A DNA stretch of 64,000 nucleotides from Campylorhamphus procurvoides (taxonomy: Eukaryota > Chordata > Aves > Passeriformes > Dendrocolaptidae). The stretch lies in contig WBMV01000851.1 in the NCBI GenBank assembly GCA_013396655.1, positions 1 to 64,000 of the forward strand. Reading direction: 5' to 3'. The translations under genes were made by a program, and so were the position numbers. The notes under the pieces were generated by a model that had not been told where the DNA came from, ran no database searches, and saw only the letters and a program-made list of their open reading frames with translations. Positions 10,671 to 25,597 of this stretch are shown here, piece after piece (within the stretch, counting starts at the first letter, position 1; each line of letters opens with the position of its first letter).

Positions 10671-13600
10671 AGCCAGAGATGGAAAGTCCCAGAGATATCT
10701 TTGCTGTGCTTTTTCTAACTAAGCCTTTGAATCCAGATTTCTTAGTTCTCTGAGCCTTGCTGTTACATTAATGTCTGAATTAAAAATACAAATTAAAATT
10801 TATTTACTTTGGGAGTGCTGTCTGAATGAGTTACACGTGATATACAGAACCAATGCCATACTTGTTGGATACAGATGTCCCTAGGGCTACTTGTTACAAC
10901 GTCTGTTTCCCCCCACCTTGCTATTTTCTATCTCTTTTGGGCTTTAACTATAAATAAAGCTACTCAAAAGAAATACTTTCCGGACATCTCAGGGTTCTTG
11001 TAGAACAGAGGGTTTAGAGTTATTGCCTGTGCATTCCCAATAAGCACTTGAGCATTTTCTGGCAGGGCTGTCCAGCTGTTTCCCAGAGGCAGGGAGGGTT
11101 TTTGATGTCTTGTGTTGCTCCTACTCTTCCACAGGCAAAATTCTCATTTGGGTTGGTCTCCGCAGCTTCTGCTAACAGACATTAGGCAGATATGCTAACT
11201 TCTGTGTCAAGTAATGACATTTTAATAACTGGCTTCAGGATTGTCTATTCATCTACATTAAAATTAAATCACTAATTATAGCTGTGGATTTTTGCCCAAG
11301 AGTGTTCTGGCCCCCAGTGAATGCAATAGTGGAGGAACTTACTAAATTCACAAATACAGAGATGGAGACAGACAGGCTGTCAAACCTTCCAACATGACAG
11401 TTCTGCTCTTCTCTTACTACTGGACACCAACTGCCCCCAATAAGAATATCTCTTTTTCATACAGACTGAGAAAGACTGTGTAAGTAAGGACATACGAGTT
11501 TGGTTTTATTTCTTAGTTGGTGTTTTTCAAGATAAATATGAGTACCAAATGAATTTTTGTGACGTTATGGTTCTGATAGAGTATATCAGATATGCATAGG
11601 GGGTGGCCTCAAACAATTCTAATTTTTAGAAATTTTGAGGACCCCAGAATTAAGGCCTATGTAAGTGAATTCTCATTTTAAAAATATATTTTCATCATAG
11701 ATGTGACTTCATGCTTTAGTGTATTTCAGGGAGTTCAGACTCCTAAGTTTCTTTGTTCCTGTTTCCAGAGTTCCATTTTACATAGCTGTTTTTCCTTTTA
11801 ACTAATTCTTTTCTCCCCTCCTTTTTAAGTACTAGGGTGGCTTTTACCTATAAATACTCTGCCTTCCTTAGATTTTGCTAATTAATCTTTTAGCTATTTG
11901 CAATAGCCCATCTACAAATTTAAGCATATATGCAAGACTAATCCCTAAAGCTCTATGTAAGACTATAAGAAGCAAGTAGAAAGAACAATTTCACCTTTAC
12001 AAAATCCAGTACTGCCTGAACTATTTTCATCATCCCTTTAATTTCTACCAACACCAAACCATGTGAACAGATACAATCCTCTTGAGCACTAAATCTCTCA
12101 CAGAAGGGAAATAACAGTTCTCCTGTCACATGTCAGAATCCCATGGGTTGAAGGTGTAAATACATTTCAGATAAAAAAAACTATAAACCATCATGCATTA
12201 AGGCCTGCTGGAGGTGGCCACAGAGAGGGAACTGTCTTGCTTTAAAATTCCTCAAAGATTAAGGTCCTGACCTTATTTCTCTCAAATATTCTTCAAGTTT
12301 GTAATTCTCTCTGAGCAGCAGAACACATCAGTTTTAGATAATGATCCCGAAGAGAGAGGACTGCTGATCAGATGCAGCAGTGTGCTGCACACACTGTACA
12401 TCATCACAGATCTCCCAACCACCAGCAAATATGAAATGACCTTTAACTGTCACATTTTGGTCTTACACTGAGCACAGTGTACCAGAAGCAAAAAATCTAG
12501 ATAGAGCTCTTTAAAAGGCTACTCTTACATATTTAAGGACCGGATTTAACAATTAATACAAAATGGGATAGTATTTTGCACACTCTAAAGCATCTTCTAA
12601 AAAGCAGTAGTAAAATCTGAAACCCCTGCTTTCCCGGCAAAGAGACATGGTTCAATTCCTAAGCAGTGTATTCTTTGCTACAGCTAAGCAGAGATATCAG
12701 AATACTTTTTTCCACCACATTTACCTTTTTTGTTGTGAGCTGGCTGTTATTGTCTGGATACAACCACTGAATAATCACCTGTCATTATGGCTGATCACTA
12801 TATGATGCAGAGAGTGGGTTTTTGACTAATTTTACTGTTCCTGCTTAGAAGTTAACTGTCTCAAGTAATGAACTCTCTCTACCCATCTGCCCTAAGTAGT
12901 GACCTTAGGTGGGATGAATTGGCCTCTGGAAACATACATGGCTTTTGGTTGTTGACCTTGCAAGAAGGTCCAGATACCTCTAAGATTACTAATGATAGAG
13001 GACATGATTCAGACCTTTAATGACCAAGGTCCCAACAAACTAAATCATGCTATTACTTTCTGCCTTAGGCTAAACAAACTATAGTCTTTTCTACTTCCCC
13101 TTCAGTATTTCATATATGATTGCTAAGGTTCTTGTAGAAGTAAAAAAACCTTTGCCATATTAGAGAACAGCTTGCAGCAGAGTCCCTCCCTCTTGGCTAT
13201 AGTGCCTACTTGGTTTTATACCCTTACAAAATGTGTGGAAAGATGAGAAAAGACTAAGAGCATTTTTAGACAAAATTTCATCTAGTTTAGTCTAGGCCAC
13301 AGAATTGGGATGTTTTTGCAGCTCAGAAGGACCAAAAAAAATAAAAGTATACGGGAAGGCATCACATTACCTGAAATTCATTATTTATTAATGCAAATCA
13401 TGGAACCATTGTGCTGTAATGACTCTCCTTTCTAGAGAGATACTGGCATTACTGTAGACATCTCACTGTATGGTACCAGCTTCCTTCTGCTAAATAATAA
13501 GCAAAGCTAGAATCATAAACTGAACTGAAGGAATAGAATAGTGTGCAATGCACATCTTCAATAATGTGTGTAAGAACTTCATTGCACACAATGTTGGCCC

Positions 13601-16600
13601 AGACTTTTATTAAGGAAAAAAAATAAAGAAAAAAATCCGCTCTGAAAAAAGCAAGTAAAATTATAAACTTTCTATAATAAAAATCAAATATATTTAATCT
13701 GTACAAAGCAAATATATTTCTGTAATAAGGCAGTATGAAAGAAGGGATATGCCAAAAGTTTTTAAGATGAAGTTTTAGGTCAAAAATGGGAATGAAATTC
13801 AAGAACATAGAGTCACTATACCAGAAGTTTTTGAGAGACTGTCCATATGTTCAGTCAATCCACAGCTGCTGCAGTTCTAACTGCAAATGCAGCAGGGGCC
13901 AGGTGAAGTTTACTCAGAAAAAGGATACAGAAGTCTTATAGTCCTGAGAACTGTCTGATCTGTCTTCTGCCTGAGATAAGATGTTGGATTAATGACCCCA
14001 CACCTGGTTTGATCAGTACTGTGGTTACTTTTTTTTATCCCCCATAGGAATTTAGGCTTATTTTAGAAGTTGTTAAAAGACACCTTATACAATTTCAGAG
14101 TGGCATTTTCTCTGTGTTGTAGCTGGAAACCTGTCTCCAACTGCCTTGACAGCCTCATGAAGGCACTCTAGACGGTTAATGTCATCTGACATTTTCTTCA
14201 AACTTGTTTTCTGAGGAAAAAAAAGAGATCCCTGTAGTTAATCAGGTTTTGTATTCATTTATTCAAGCTACTACCAGGGAAAGTTATCTTGCCAATTGAA
14301 GAGGTACATAGGGAATCCTTGCCTTATGTGCCTAAAAAGGCACATATCCAGATTGTCCTGGATAGTCATCTTCCACAACATGAATAAATCAGATGTTCTC
14401 TACTGGTCTTCCCTTAAGGAGTTGTCAGAATAAATAAAAATAGCTCTCAGAGATTCCAGGTAAAGAAAATAAACAAAAAAAACTTCAAAATAATCCCAAA
14501 CAAAAAACAACCTCCTTCCCCCCAAAAAACAGAGAAAAAACTATATAAATTCTGTTTTCAGCAGCAGATTATTATTTGGCCACATTAATGTGAATCATCA
14601 GTCTTTCTAAGGTGATTTGGCATTACAGACCCTAAGTACTAAGCAATAACTAATATTTAATGGAGACTCTGTGTTTCCAGTTTCCCTTAAGCCAGTATGA
14701 TGACTCTTTCTACTGTGGTATTTTTTACTCAATTCACTGTCTACCACCTTGGTCCTGACATGACAGAGATATAGATCCTTTCTCATGGGAATTTTAATCC
14801 ATAACTTTACTATCAGTGCATTCTTGTGCTATAGCAAAAAATTTTAGTTCCTCCAGGGCTCAGTTACTACACAAAGATATATGACGAGGCAATCCACAGA
14901 CCCAAGAAAATGTCTGAAAAGCCCACAACCTACCTGGATTATAACACAACTTTCAGCCAGGATGAAAAAAAGAAGGTTTAAAAGCTAATTATTTTTTTAA
15001 TTATTCAGAAAAATTTCAGATTAGAAACAAACTAATAGATATTGGAGAATAATGTAATCGATATTGCATGGGGTTTTTCACATGCTAGTAGAAGAACTTA
15101 GGAGGGAAAGAGGGAGTCCTGGAGTTTCTAATGAATAAACTTTGTCATGCTTGATGAGCCCTCTTGCTCCTAACTTTTGCTCCTAAACTATATAATCTGG
15201 CTTGCTCTTCGTCTGGCCCCACAGACTATAAGCTTCAGAATGTCATTCTTCCAAAAACAGAAGTGGAGTGTCACCTTCATCCAATAGCTAAGGCACTCAC
15301 TGGGAGTGCAAAGTTAGACATTAAATAAACTCTGATTTGCCACTGATTCTTTTCTTTGGAGATGAGGCTACCAAAAAAGTGGCTATGAGGTTATAGAAAG
15401 TGTCATCACCACCTTGAGAGCATGGGCATTTTGCCATTTGTCCAACTCAAACTACACATTCTCTGAGCATGGATAGGACTGCTGGGGAAACGTGGGAAAT
15501 ACAGGTGCTTCCCACTCATTTCTCAACTATGACAGAATTTAGGCACAAATAGACACTTTGGTCCCAAGGTCGTGGAGGTCTCTGCATGCACAGAACTGCA
15601 AAAATGCAGCAGCTGTCAGTGCTGCCTGAATTAAGTGTTATTGGAGTTGATGGTGGAAATCTTGCCCTTAATTTACACTAGCAAGACACAATAAAAATGA
15701 GGTTTACAACAGTGAGAGTTGCAGGTCTGGTGGATCAACAGCAGAAAGAGTGGTTGTTCAAAAATGAAGAGTTTTCACTTTGTCTCTCAAAGATGATATC
15801 TAATAACTGCCTGAAGGCCATTTGACAAATAATTAAAAACAGAGGTAAAGTAAATGATTTGCTATTCACCAGGTTGACTATGGGGAAAAAAAATAAAAAA
15901 GAAGAAGAGGCAGCTGAAAAATCTGGGCTCTTTTCATTCTCTGTCAAGGACAGCCAAATGTTTTTGATGTGTGGTCTGCACAGTCATTACAGATTGAAGC
16001 CAACATGCACAACTGTCCAAGTGTTTCTTATCTCTCTCTTTCTCATTGACACACTGCATTGCCCCAGGCTACCTTTTGTTGGCTGTCCTTGTTTTGCCTG
16101 CCTGCTTCATTTCTGATCCTAAAATCCTGTTCCGGGGTAAAAGACTTTTCTACTTTGTCATGGATACCTCTTAACTCTGCCCTGTGAGCCAGTGGAAGCA
16201 GAAAAGGGAATTAAATACATCTGCCTTTATGACTTTATTTGTCATATTTTAAATATGACTTTATTTTTTGAACAATGCAGCTGATAAAAATTCTCTGGTG
16301 ATGCTAAGCACGGGCCTGGTCCTATGAAAAATCTAGAGGGCTAGTCTAATCTGTACTAATACTGTGCTTTAAAGACTAGTACAACTATGCTTGTTCCTCC
16401 TGTGAAATAAAGATGTCATAATCTCAAGTTCTAAGTGTAGCAAATGGCCCAATGTTTTAAATATAGCTAAACTTTAGAGAAGACCTGTATTTTCCAGAAT
16501 GTTTATTCCATCATGAAAACAACCCTCTCACAGATATCAAAGTTCTGATTCTCCATTTGCATGAGCATAAATCAAATACTTTCAGTGAAGCTAATGGATT

Positions 16601-18014
16601 TACTGTGTTATGAAGCAAATGCAAAGTTCAAGCATTTAAAAAGTGCAATTCTGTGAAACAAAGGCAAGTTTTTTTGTGATCCTTGAGTGATTACTTCTGA
16701 CAGGATTCACCATATTTACTCTTGTAAATGGCAAATAATTTCTCTTTAATTTTCATTCTGGACAGAAAATGGTTGGGAAGAGTCACAAAGTAATAACAAC
16801 CTTGAGCACTTATGCAGCACTTCACATTTCAAACTGCTTCAGAAATATAAACCAATTAAGCTGTCATTATGATTTATGCTAAGGGAGACAAGAAATATAT
16901 AAACAAAGTCAAACAGAGATGCAGGGCTCCAAACTACAGTTCTGTGAATTAAAAATCGCAGAAGCATTTTAGGGATGTAAAGCACAGGGGACTGGGCTAA
17001 TCCTGGAAAACCAGAGGTGGAACCATGGAGAGGACTGAGCAATAGCTAAGATGTTACCCAATTACTGGTGAAGGGTCATGGCTTTCCGTATGTAACACAG
17101 AACACTTAAGTACACCACTTGTCCAAATAAGCATTATCAGCTTCATCTCCAAAACAACTATCGTTCATTGGCTCATTAGTGAATTTCTTGAGATGTCTGA
17201 TTTACAATGCAATTACCCTTAGCAGACCTGTCTAAACTGATAACTACAGAGCAATTAAAATCAGTACCCACACCAGACCATTAGATGGTTTAAAGAGAAA
17301 TAACTATGCTACTGTTTCCTTTTACAAGTACATTGTTAGCATTAGGAGCATAAATGTTAATTAGAGTAATGACTTCATTCAGCAATTTCTTTTCTACAAG
17401 GCCATTTGGATCAGAATCCAGCTCCTCCGTTTGAAAGGACAAGTTCTTTTTAATTAGGACAGCTACTCCATTGGCACTAGTAATAAAGAAGAGATAAAGG
17501 TCTCACCCACCCAAGGTTTTCCATTTTTTTTGTTGCTCCGTAGCATTCAGTATTTCAGAAAAAAGCTCCAGTTTTAATCAGAAAAAAACTAATTAAAGTT
17601 CTCATTCTTTTAATGTTAATGTACATCTTGCAAACATTTATTTGAAGGCCAGATATTCTCAGATGGTCATTTTTGAGATAAATTATCCTCCCTGCATACT
17701 TCAGTAGGCAGATCAGTAGCTTTAGGTCATTGCTATTCCACCGGATCATCCCCCTAGGCAGGGGTCTGTGCCAGAGTGAGGCTAGTTAAGAAAAAGTTTC
17801 AAAGACTTTAATTTCAAGCCTTCTCTGCTTTTGTGCATCTCTAACCCTCCAATCATGCCCTGACCCTGTCAAAGCACAAGCAAGCAACTGGGAGAGGACA
17901 GGCTGCTCTTGGCAACAGTAAAGCCCAATGCTTTGCCTAGTGCTGACCTGAGCTTCAAAGCAAAGCGGTTCTGGTTCCGACCTGGAGAAATCAGAACAGG
18001 AACAGACAAGTAGC

Positions 18015-18031
18015 AAAAAAAAAAAAAAAAN
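18015..18031. repeat. A homopolymer with one unresolved base
   Basis: Sixteen A at 18015-18030 are followed by a single N at 18031. The N is likely a base-calling failure at the homopolymer edge. Confidence 0.9.
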
Positions 18032-21000
18032 GGGCTAAGGAGAAAGAGTGAGGAACACAGGACTGCAGTGGCAGGGCAGGACAACCTTCTTTCTCATAAT
18101 TCTTGCCTAGACTGGTAAAGCCTTATGGACTTTCAAAAGGTCACTGCCACTTTTCCCTCTTAAAAGTTGGGATACATGATTACAGAATAGGTTGGATTCT
18201 TACAAATTAAGTCCTATCAATATTTCTTCACTCTGTCCTTTTAACTGCTGGGTATCTGTATGCACTGGGCATATGCTGTTACAGCTCTTAATGACAAAGA
18301 ATGGTCTTGAGTCCTCGAGATGGGGCTGCAGTTACAGAGCTATTTCACATGGGTGCAAAGGCTGATCTTGATATTCTCAGAGGCTCTGAAGTATCATGTT
18401 TCTGCAGTTTCTGGGACCCATGGGTCACACTCCTGTCCCTGATATATGAAGAGTAAGAAGGACCAGATATAACTGGGACTAGACACGGATGCCAGTCTTC
18501 AGCTAATTGATATATACAAGGTCCTTCTGGGCTCTAGTATCAGTCTATAAGCCTGTGGGCAAATTATGTGTGCAGAAGCCACATAGTCAGCTAGGAACAA
18601 GTAGCAACCAGCAGACAAGAGTACTCTGTGGAGAAACCTCTACCTCCTCTTAGCAGCCAAAAATATGGCAACTTGTGCAGCCAGAGGTGTGCACATGACT
18701 ATACATATGTTTACACACACATGTGATAGCAATATCATGCTCAAGTAAGGCTTCTCATGCACTGACAAGAGAGTTTTGAAAGCATATCTTAACTTGGCCC
18801 TAACTGGCTCACCAGCAGTTGCCAATGGGAATATGCATGGGCCCTTGAAGAACAACTTATTTGGGCAATACCAACAATCCTTTCCTAAGATGAAACATAG
18901 CAAGGAACTCTCTTACTCTGACATAGATTCAGAATAGCATTTCTAAAATCAGTGTCTTTAATCCTATAAATGACGAAAAAGCAGAGTTCCTTATTTCTAA
19001 AAATAGTATGTTCCTTGTACATCCTTATAGCTGGTTAACACTTGGTCTGACCTGTTCCTACTAAACACTATTATAGCAGGCCAAAATTGCAGAATTAATA
19101 ATTTTGCACAAAGTTTGCCAAATTCTGCTCAGTTCTAAAGCACTTTGATGGTAGTGTGGCCAATTGTTACAGCTGAACTTGACTCAGTATGCAAAATTTA
19201 CTGAATTGCAGATTTACCAGTTGAAGCTTCGTAAGTCTGGCAAGAGGATGCAGACATTGCCCCTGCTAGAGCCCTACATATATTCTAACCAAAATGGATA
19301 GTCAGTCAAAGGAATATGTAGTCACTACTGTAAAATAAGCAAACGGTGTAAGCCCTGCTATTAATGGTTCACAGTGTCAGAAGATCAAAGGTAACCCAGA
19401 CATGAAGAATACACAAGAATAGGACCTTCAGACAGAAGGCAAGATTAGATGATTACTGAGCAGGCTGCAAGGAAAAACTTACAGAGTTACTGTCAGTTCT
19501 GATTTTTAAGCTGGATGTTCCACATTAGAAATGTCATTCAGAATGATCCTAAAACTTGCTGCTGTGTGCCATTAGTTAAAGTGCTGTATTAACATATATT
19601 TCAGCAGTGCCTCCCTACTAGAAAGTTTCTGTGTTTTCTTTGAAAATGCTGAATTTTTGTGCACATTTTATGTCCAGAAGAACTAAATTTACTGCTTTTA
19701 CAGATGTCATTGTCACTGTATTCATTAACCTTGCTGAGTAAGACCTATTTTTTGTGTAAAGTTCCCAAAACAGCTTTTGGACTGCAGCAGTGTTGCAAGT
19801 TGAAATAAATTCAAGGCTAGTGGAAGTTGTACCTGACCCCCATTCCTCATAATTTCTCTGTTACTGGGTCATCATCCTTACTGATAGTTCACACAAGTGC
19901 TCCTAGTAGATTTTGTCTGAAGCAGACCAGAGGGCTGTTGTGTACAACCTGCTCTGTTGGCAGATAAATTGGAACTACATGAAAGAGAGGGGTGGAGAAA
20001 GTGACAGTGAACAGCCAAGGTGGCTGGTTCTCCACCAGGGCAGCAGGTGGAGGATGTCTGTCAATGTCCCAACAAAGGAGTGAAATCCTGTCATACGGGC
20101 ATAATGAATCCAACTCAAACACTGCTTAACAAGGGATGTAAATATTTTTTTAACCCATTAACTCTTTCTTTGGCCCTAGCGTTACTTTAATCTTCAAGGT
20201 TTTGTGTCTGTTTCTAAATCTCCTTTAGTTTTACGCAAGCCTGGATTAAGTACAGGCACTTCAAGTTAGTAGTCAGAAAAACTTCACAAATGCAGAACCG
20301 AATGTCCTTCAGACGACAGGAAAACAAAGACTTGTACATCAAATGCATTGGAGAAATGACTAACTGGCAATCCAGAAACCTGAATGGTAGTATGTGTATG
20401 TACAGTTGTCTTGAGTAAGTGTGAAAGTAAAACAACCAGGACTGCTTAATTCTGCTGGTAGGTCTTTAACTTGAAAGGAGATTTGGGACAGGTCACTTGA
20501 ATACTCATGTATCAGTCTGTTCACTAAACCGCAAGCCTGTTTACGGGAGAGACAGTTTTAGAAGACAATTAGCTGGTTATTAGAAATCCTTGGAAAAAAA
20601 TCCATTCAGAGACTTTATTTGAAGAAAGTAATGTATGGATTGCCATGTATGTTTTTTTCACCCAAGTTCTGATGTTCCATAAATTAATGTGCTGATTATT
20701 TTTAAAAATAAGAACTTTTTTTTGAGAATAAACTTTTGAGATAAATATAACCTATCTACTAACAATGCAGATATCAGTCACCAGCTGAAAAGCAGGTTAA
20801 ACACACTAATAATCATGTTATTTTTCTTTCTCTTATCTCTCCAGACATACCATTTCATGAGATGAAGTGGAGAAGCTAACATGCAGAACTATTTACTCTG
20901 AGTAAAGGTAGAAGGTCATTTAGCTGATAACATTTTAAGTAAAAATTGTTGAACTGAAAATAATTTTTTGAAGGATTTGAAAAACAGTCAAATGTGAATC

Positions 21001-21229
21001 ATCAAATCTACCCCTAAGATTCCATATACTCACATTCTGATACTTTTCTGTCTAATTTGGATTACAGTTTCTTAGCAAACATAACATAAAAGAAGACATT
21101 TGAGATTAAGAATCATATTTTTAAAGAACTGTTTAGCCAAAGCATGCTTTGCAACTTACAATTTTTTTCTATACACACTGAATCTTCAGTTACCAAAACA
21201 TCGGTACTTATTTAAGCTGACTGAAAATT

Positions 21230-22090
21230 ATGCAATTTCCTGGCCCATGGTGCTCTCTACAGAGTGGAACAGGGCAGGTAGGGCAGGAGGAAAACGAGAG
21301 GGAGCTTTCACTGGATGAAGGGGTCAATGCATTGCACAGCTACAACCCATCAGACACCTCTGGCACTGCTCCTGTGTTGGAGAGGTGCTGCACTCACTAT
21401 GCTAAATACCTCTGGCATTATAAAAGCAGAGAGTGCTCCAATGTTTTTTGGGATGTACTATGCAGATTTTAAATGGAAATTTTACATTTATAGACTAAAC
21501 AGACGGTGTGTTCTTCTGGGACAGCCCTATTATGCAGTTGCTAAGCAGCCAGAATTTCACATGCACACGGCCCATGTGCCATGTGATGCCCAAGCAGAGC
21601 AACTGCATTAGACCTGGGTGTAAAGGCACCTGTACAGGCTCCTGCAGTGCCTCCAAAAGCTGTCTGCAGTGCAGGGGGCCATGGCTGCCCCTTGCACAGT
21701 GCCTTCTGGCAATGCCCATTAACCCCACAATCCCCTAACCGTACTTGAGGCAGCTCTTCATGCGCGGATCTGCCAAACCCCACAGTGTCACACCTTTGGT
21801 GGCACTCTGGGAATGCCAAAACTATTAGATGGCCCCATCTGCTGTGAATGCAGAAGATGCCCAAAATAGATTCATCTGTGATGCTGTGCAACAGCCCTGC
21901 ACCAGGCAAATCACAACTTCTGACCTGGGCATGGAGAGAAAAAGGACTCCTGCCATGGGATGGCTCCAGCTCTGACCTTGTCCAGCCTGTTGACGTCTGT
22001 CACTATTGGGAATCCACCAACAGAATGAAACACTCCTTGTAGCAGTGTTCTGCAGGTGCTAGTGTGATCCAAAACACGCCACCTCTTTCT
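21230..22090. other. GC-richer segment, function unknown
   Basis: The segment is visibly richer in G and C than its surroundings and carries overlapping open frames on both strands, the longest on the minus strand at 21541-21909 (122 codons). I recognise no domain, signal peptide or repeated family. The sequence GCAGTGCAGGGGGCC near 21668 resembles a CTCF core weakly. It could be an old uncatalogued repeat, a regulatory element or plain unique sequence. Confidence 0.35.
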
Positions 22091-25000
22091 TCCCTATAGG
22101 GATCTTATTAATTGGTAAGAGGGGATCATATCCAGGTTCTCAGACTGTAATAGATTATGGTACCTTTGTGGACACATCCAGCCCTAAATTAATTGCCACT
22201 TGAATTGTTGCCTGTCTTTTAGGAAAAAATCCAATCTTGGTATTAAAAATTTAATACATGGGAACCCTGAGTATCTCATTATTTGCCTCCATTGCTAAAA
22301 ACATGTGCTTTATGTCTGCATCTGAATAGGTTCAAGTTACAGCCAGGGGATCGTGTTATACTTTGGCTGTGAGAGTGAAGAACTATCTATTACCTGGTAT
22401 CTATTTCTACAAATACTGCAGAAATACTTGCAAAATGTGAGAGTCACCCCTTCACCTTTGTGATGCTAAACTGAACAGATTCAGATCTGAGTATTCCACA
22501 TAAATCATGTTTTCCAGTCCTTTAATATTCCTTAGGAACTCCTCTCCCATTTGTCATCTTCCTGTTTGAACTGTATGCACCACAACCGGACAGAGACAGC
22601 CAGGAGAGCTTCAAGCAGCTTCAGAACAAAGATGATGTAACCTCCCAGGTCCTACTGGCCTACCTTATCTCTTGCCCTAACACCAGAGTAGCAGCTCAGA
22701 CTCATTAATGTGGTTTGCTACGCTCTTTAACTACCACTAATTTTGAGACAAAAAAAATCATGGCCTCCATAAATGTGCCCCAGACTAATCAGTGTGTCAT
22801 AAAAAGCCTTGATGTCTATAACTTTATGTCATTGACTTAGCTCTTCTAGTGCAAGTGTCTCTGGAATCTGTCACCTGTCATTAAGCAACCAGCCCTCTGC
22901 TCAGTAAAATATCCGTTTACAGAGGTTTGGATTTCAGTTGCTAAGACTGTGTAGTGTATAACCAAACTAAAAGCACTGAAAGTTATGGTGTTTGCCTATT
23001 GTAAAAAATACCATTTCTAAAAATAATTTCATACCTACTGAAGCATAAGAAAGATGTCTGTGGGGTAGTTACACAGGAGGAGCTTTGATAATAAAATGAA
23101 TTAAGCTTAACAGTGACAGGCTAACACAGACAGATATTTCTTTGAAATACTTTGCTTCCTAGTAAGTCATTATGACTGAGAAACCTTCAAGAGAGCTGGA
23201 TGTACACAAGTTTACACAACAGGAAGACCTGTATCAAAACCTTAGAAAACAATTAAATGTGTATATGTATAACAGTATAGATGTCATCCTGTTACCTTTA
23301 CAGCTCTGTAACTAGAAAATAAAGGATATACAATATAGTGAATGCATCACATACCACTGGAACACTGCAGCCTTGGTCGAGCAAGCACAAAGTCAAATTT
23401 AAACTGCTCTGAATTTTAACTTAGGTAAATATAATTCTTCACACTCACTTTAACAATCTTTTTTCAAGTGCTCACACAAGAAGTATGTCCTTATCAAGAC
23501 TTTTATCAACATTCCACATTACAGAAACTCCCTAGATACTTTGACTCCTAGTTAGGCTACCAAAACAATTACCTATTTATGTGATTTACCTAAATATTTG
23601 ATTTATTTAAATAAACGGTTTATTTTTTAAAATTGATATATTCATACATTAGATAATAAATTTTATCCATTTTCCATTCATCTAGTTTCACACCTATCCA
23701 GGACATAATACTTAGACATTTGGTTATAGCTATAGTATGTGCTCTGGTGGAAGAAAGATTGGAACTGGACTTTTAATCTTCTTGACCTTCTGCAGGTTAC
23801 ACTGATGTACAGTTTGTATCTGTTTAATGTTAAGGCACCTTCCTAGATTACGCTTAAAACAGTCTGTCTCAATGACACATCAATAGATGTAGTTGAAAAA
23901 CTACAGTTTTCACAAAATGACTGAAAAAAACCTGAACATGTAAAGTCGCCTCAGGCTGAAACCTGATTCTGATATTCATCCAGGAAAAACTGCCTTCCAC
24001 TTCTCACTGAGTGGGCAGCAGAAGGAAGAAATTTAGGAAAGAGATGAAACCAATGTGAAGACAGTAAGCTTTGATGTTAGGAATGTATTTGGTTTTATTT
24101 GGGAATAATTGCAATCCCCACTTGCTCTCAAAAGTTTTGTGCTTTTTAGCGTTTCAAAGAATCGCTCACAACTTATTATTTATTAAGTACCATCATTCAT
24201 CTTCCAGCTGCTCTAATGACTAGAACATCATAAGAGAGGGGCAGAAAAACACCATAGTATTATCTAGTTCAGCCCCTACCAGTACAGAGGTACTTTTTCT
24301 TGCACTGCAGTTATATAGCTTTCCTGTGTCTATTTTAAATATAATTAAGGTATAAAATCAATCTTAATTAATAGTTCTTCAAAATCCAACCCCCTCAAAA
24401 AAATGCATATAGTTAGGATAAATTCGGTGGAGAAAAAAAAGAAATTAGAATCTAAGAAATACTGTAATTTGAAAAGAGCACTTTATACATTATTTATCCA
24501 GCAACTGGCTAAATGCTCCAAGTCCTCATGGTGGGAGGTGAAGGGATGCTGCAACTTTATTGTTGCAGTGGTTCTTTGCTGTCAATGCTTCCTCCCCTCA
24601 AAGAATGAAGAACATATATTACTTTAAAACTGTTTTACTGGTGCATCTTCAAGTTCTTTTTATATATAGTTTAATGCTCAAGAATCAAATGATCAAAATG
24701 AGAATGTCAAATGAGCTTTAAATGACATAAGGCAATCCAGTGGTGAAATTTCTCATGTGTTATATATAGACTTCATAGCTTTAGACTGGATTTGCATTTT
24801 TTCAAGTTTTAATTTCTAAATTCATTATTATGGTGCTTCACGAACTACATATAAAGGTTTTCTTAAAAGAAATGTGGCCTATAAAGGTCTTTAAATGATA
24901 GAATTGTTAAAGACTATTTAGATTGTCAGGAAACTCTTCCAGGCATGTGAGGGAACAAGTGAGTTTATGCAAATAGCTGTGAGCAGGGTTCTGGAGAGAG

Positions 25001-25543
25001 TGAAGTATTCCTTGTCATTCCAGCTAGATAGTCTCCATTCTGCTTAAATGGTGATGTATGTATGGAAGAAGCTATGTTAGATTATCTAAGACATGTCTGG
25101 AGAGACCAAGAAGTCTCTCCTATCAGTCATCTTTAACATTCCCTTCAAAATTCTATTCAGATTTATAAAAAACCCCAGACCCTCAGGCCATTTAGGATGC
25201 TGCGGAAACATCTTGAATAACCGTTTTTCTCTTTACAATGGAAGTTTAGGATTTCCTTAATTCTGTTTTTCAACCTTGATACCTTCTTCTGAAACTCTTT
25301 CTGCAGCTCAGACTCAAAGTGACACTAGTGTCCCATGCACTAAAATAAAAAGTGGTTTCCCTGGCAACAATATCGACACAAAAGCTCTCATGATTTTCTC
25401 TCTCACTCCCGTGTCTTCTTAATGGCTTGAATAATCCAAATAGCAGAGAAAAGCAACATGCATCTGATCTTAATGAACCGTAATAGCTTGAGACAGCATG
25501 AAAGCAAGCAAAGGTATTTGTGCTATTTATAAACTGTGGATCA

Positions 25544-25597
25544 GCTGACTCAGATTCACCAGCATTTGGAATAATTCATATTATTTTCAATGAGTCA
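25544..25597. promoter_or_regulatory. Pair of AP-1 sites, one with a MAF-type flank
   Basis: GCTGACTCA at 25544-25552 is an AP-1 site with the GC extension of a half MARE (MAF recognition element). TGAGTCA follows at 25591-25597. Both are exact matches to the AP-1 core, 45 bases apart start to start. Single sites occur often by chance; the pair is only suggestive of an enhancer. Confidence 0.3.

Noticed and set aside
13449..13808. A 119-codon minus-strand frame rich in Phe, Ile and Tyr, resembling a membrane protein
   Set aside because: The residues are those produced by AT-rich DNA; there is no conserved pattern or upstream signal.
18997..19006. MEF2 site CTAAAAATAG
   Set aside because: An exact match, but ten-base AT-rich motifs are expected by chance in this much AT-rich sequence.
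21660..21682. CTCF site at GCAGTGCAGGGGGCC
   Set aside because: The 3' half fits but the 5' half of the consensus does not; too weak to list as a feature.
21541..21909. A 122-codon minus-strand frame rich in Cys and His
   Set aside because: The Cys and His spacing does not form a zinc-finger pattern, and frames on the other strand overlap it.
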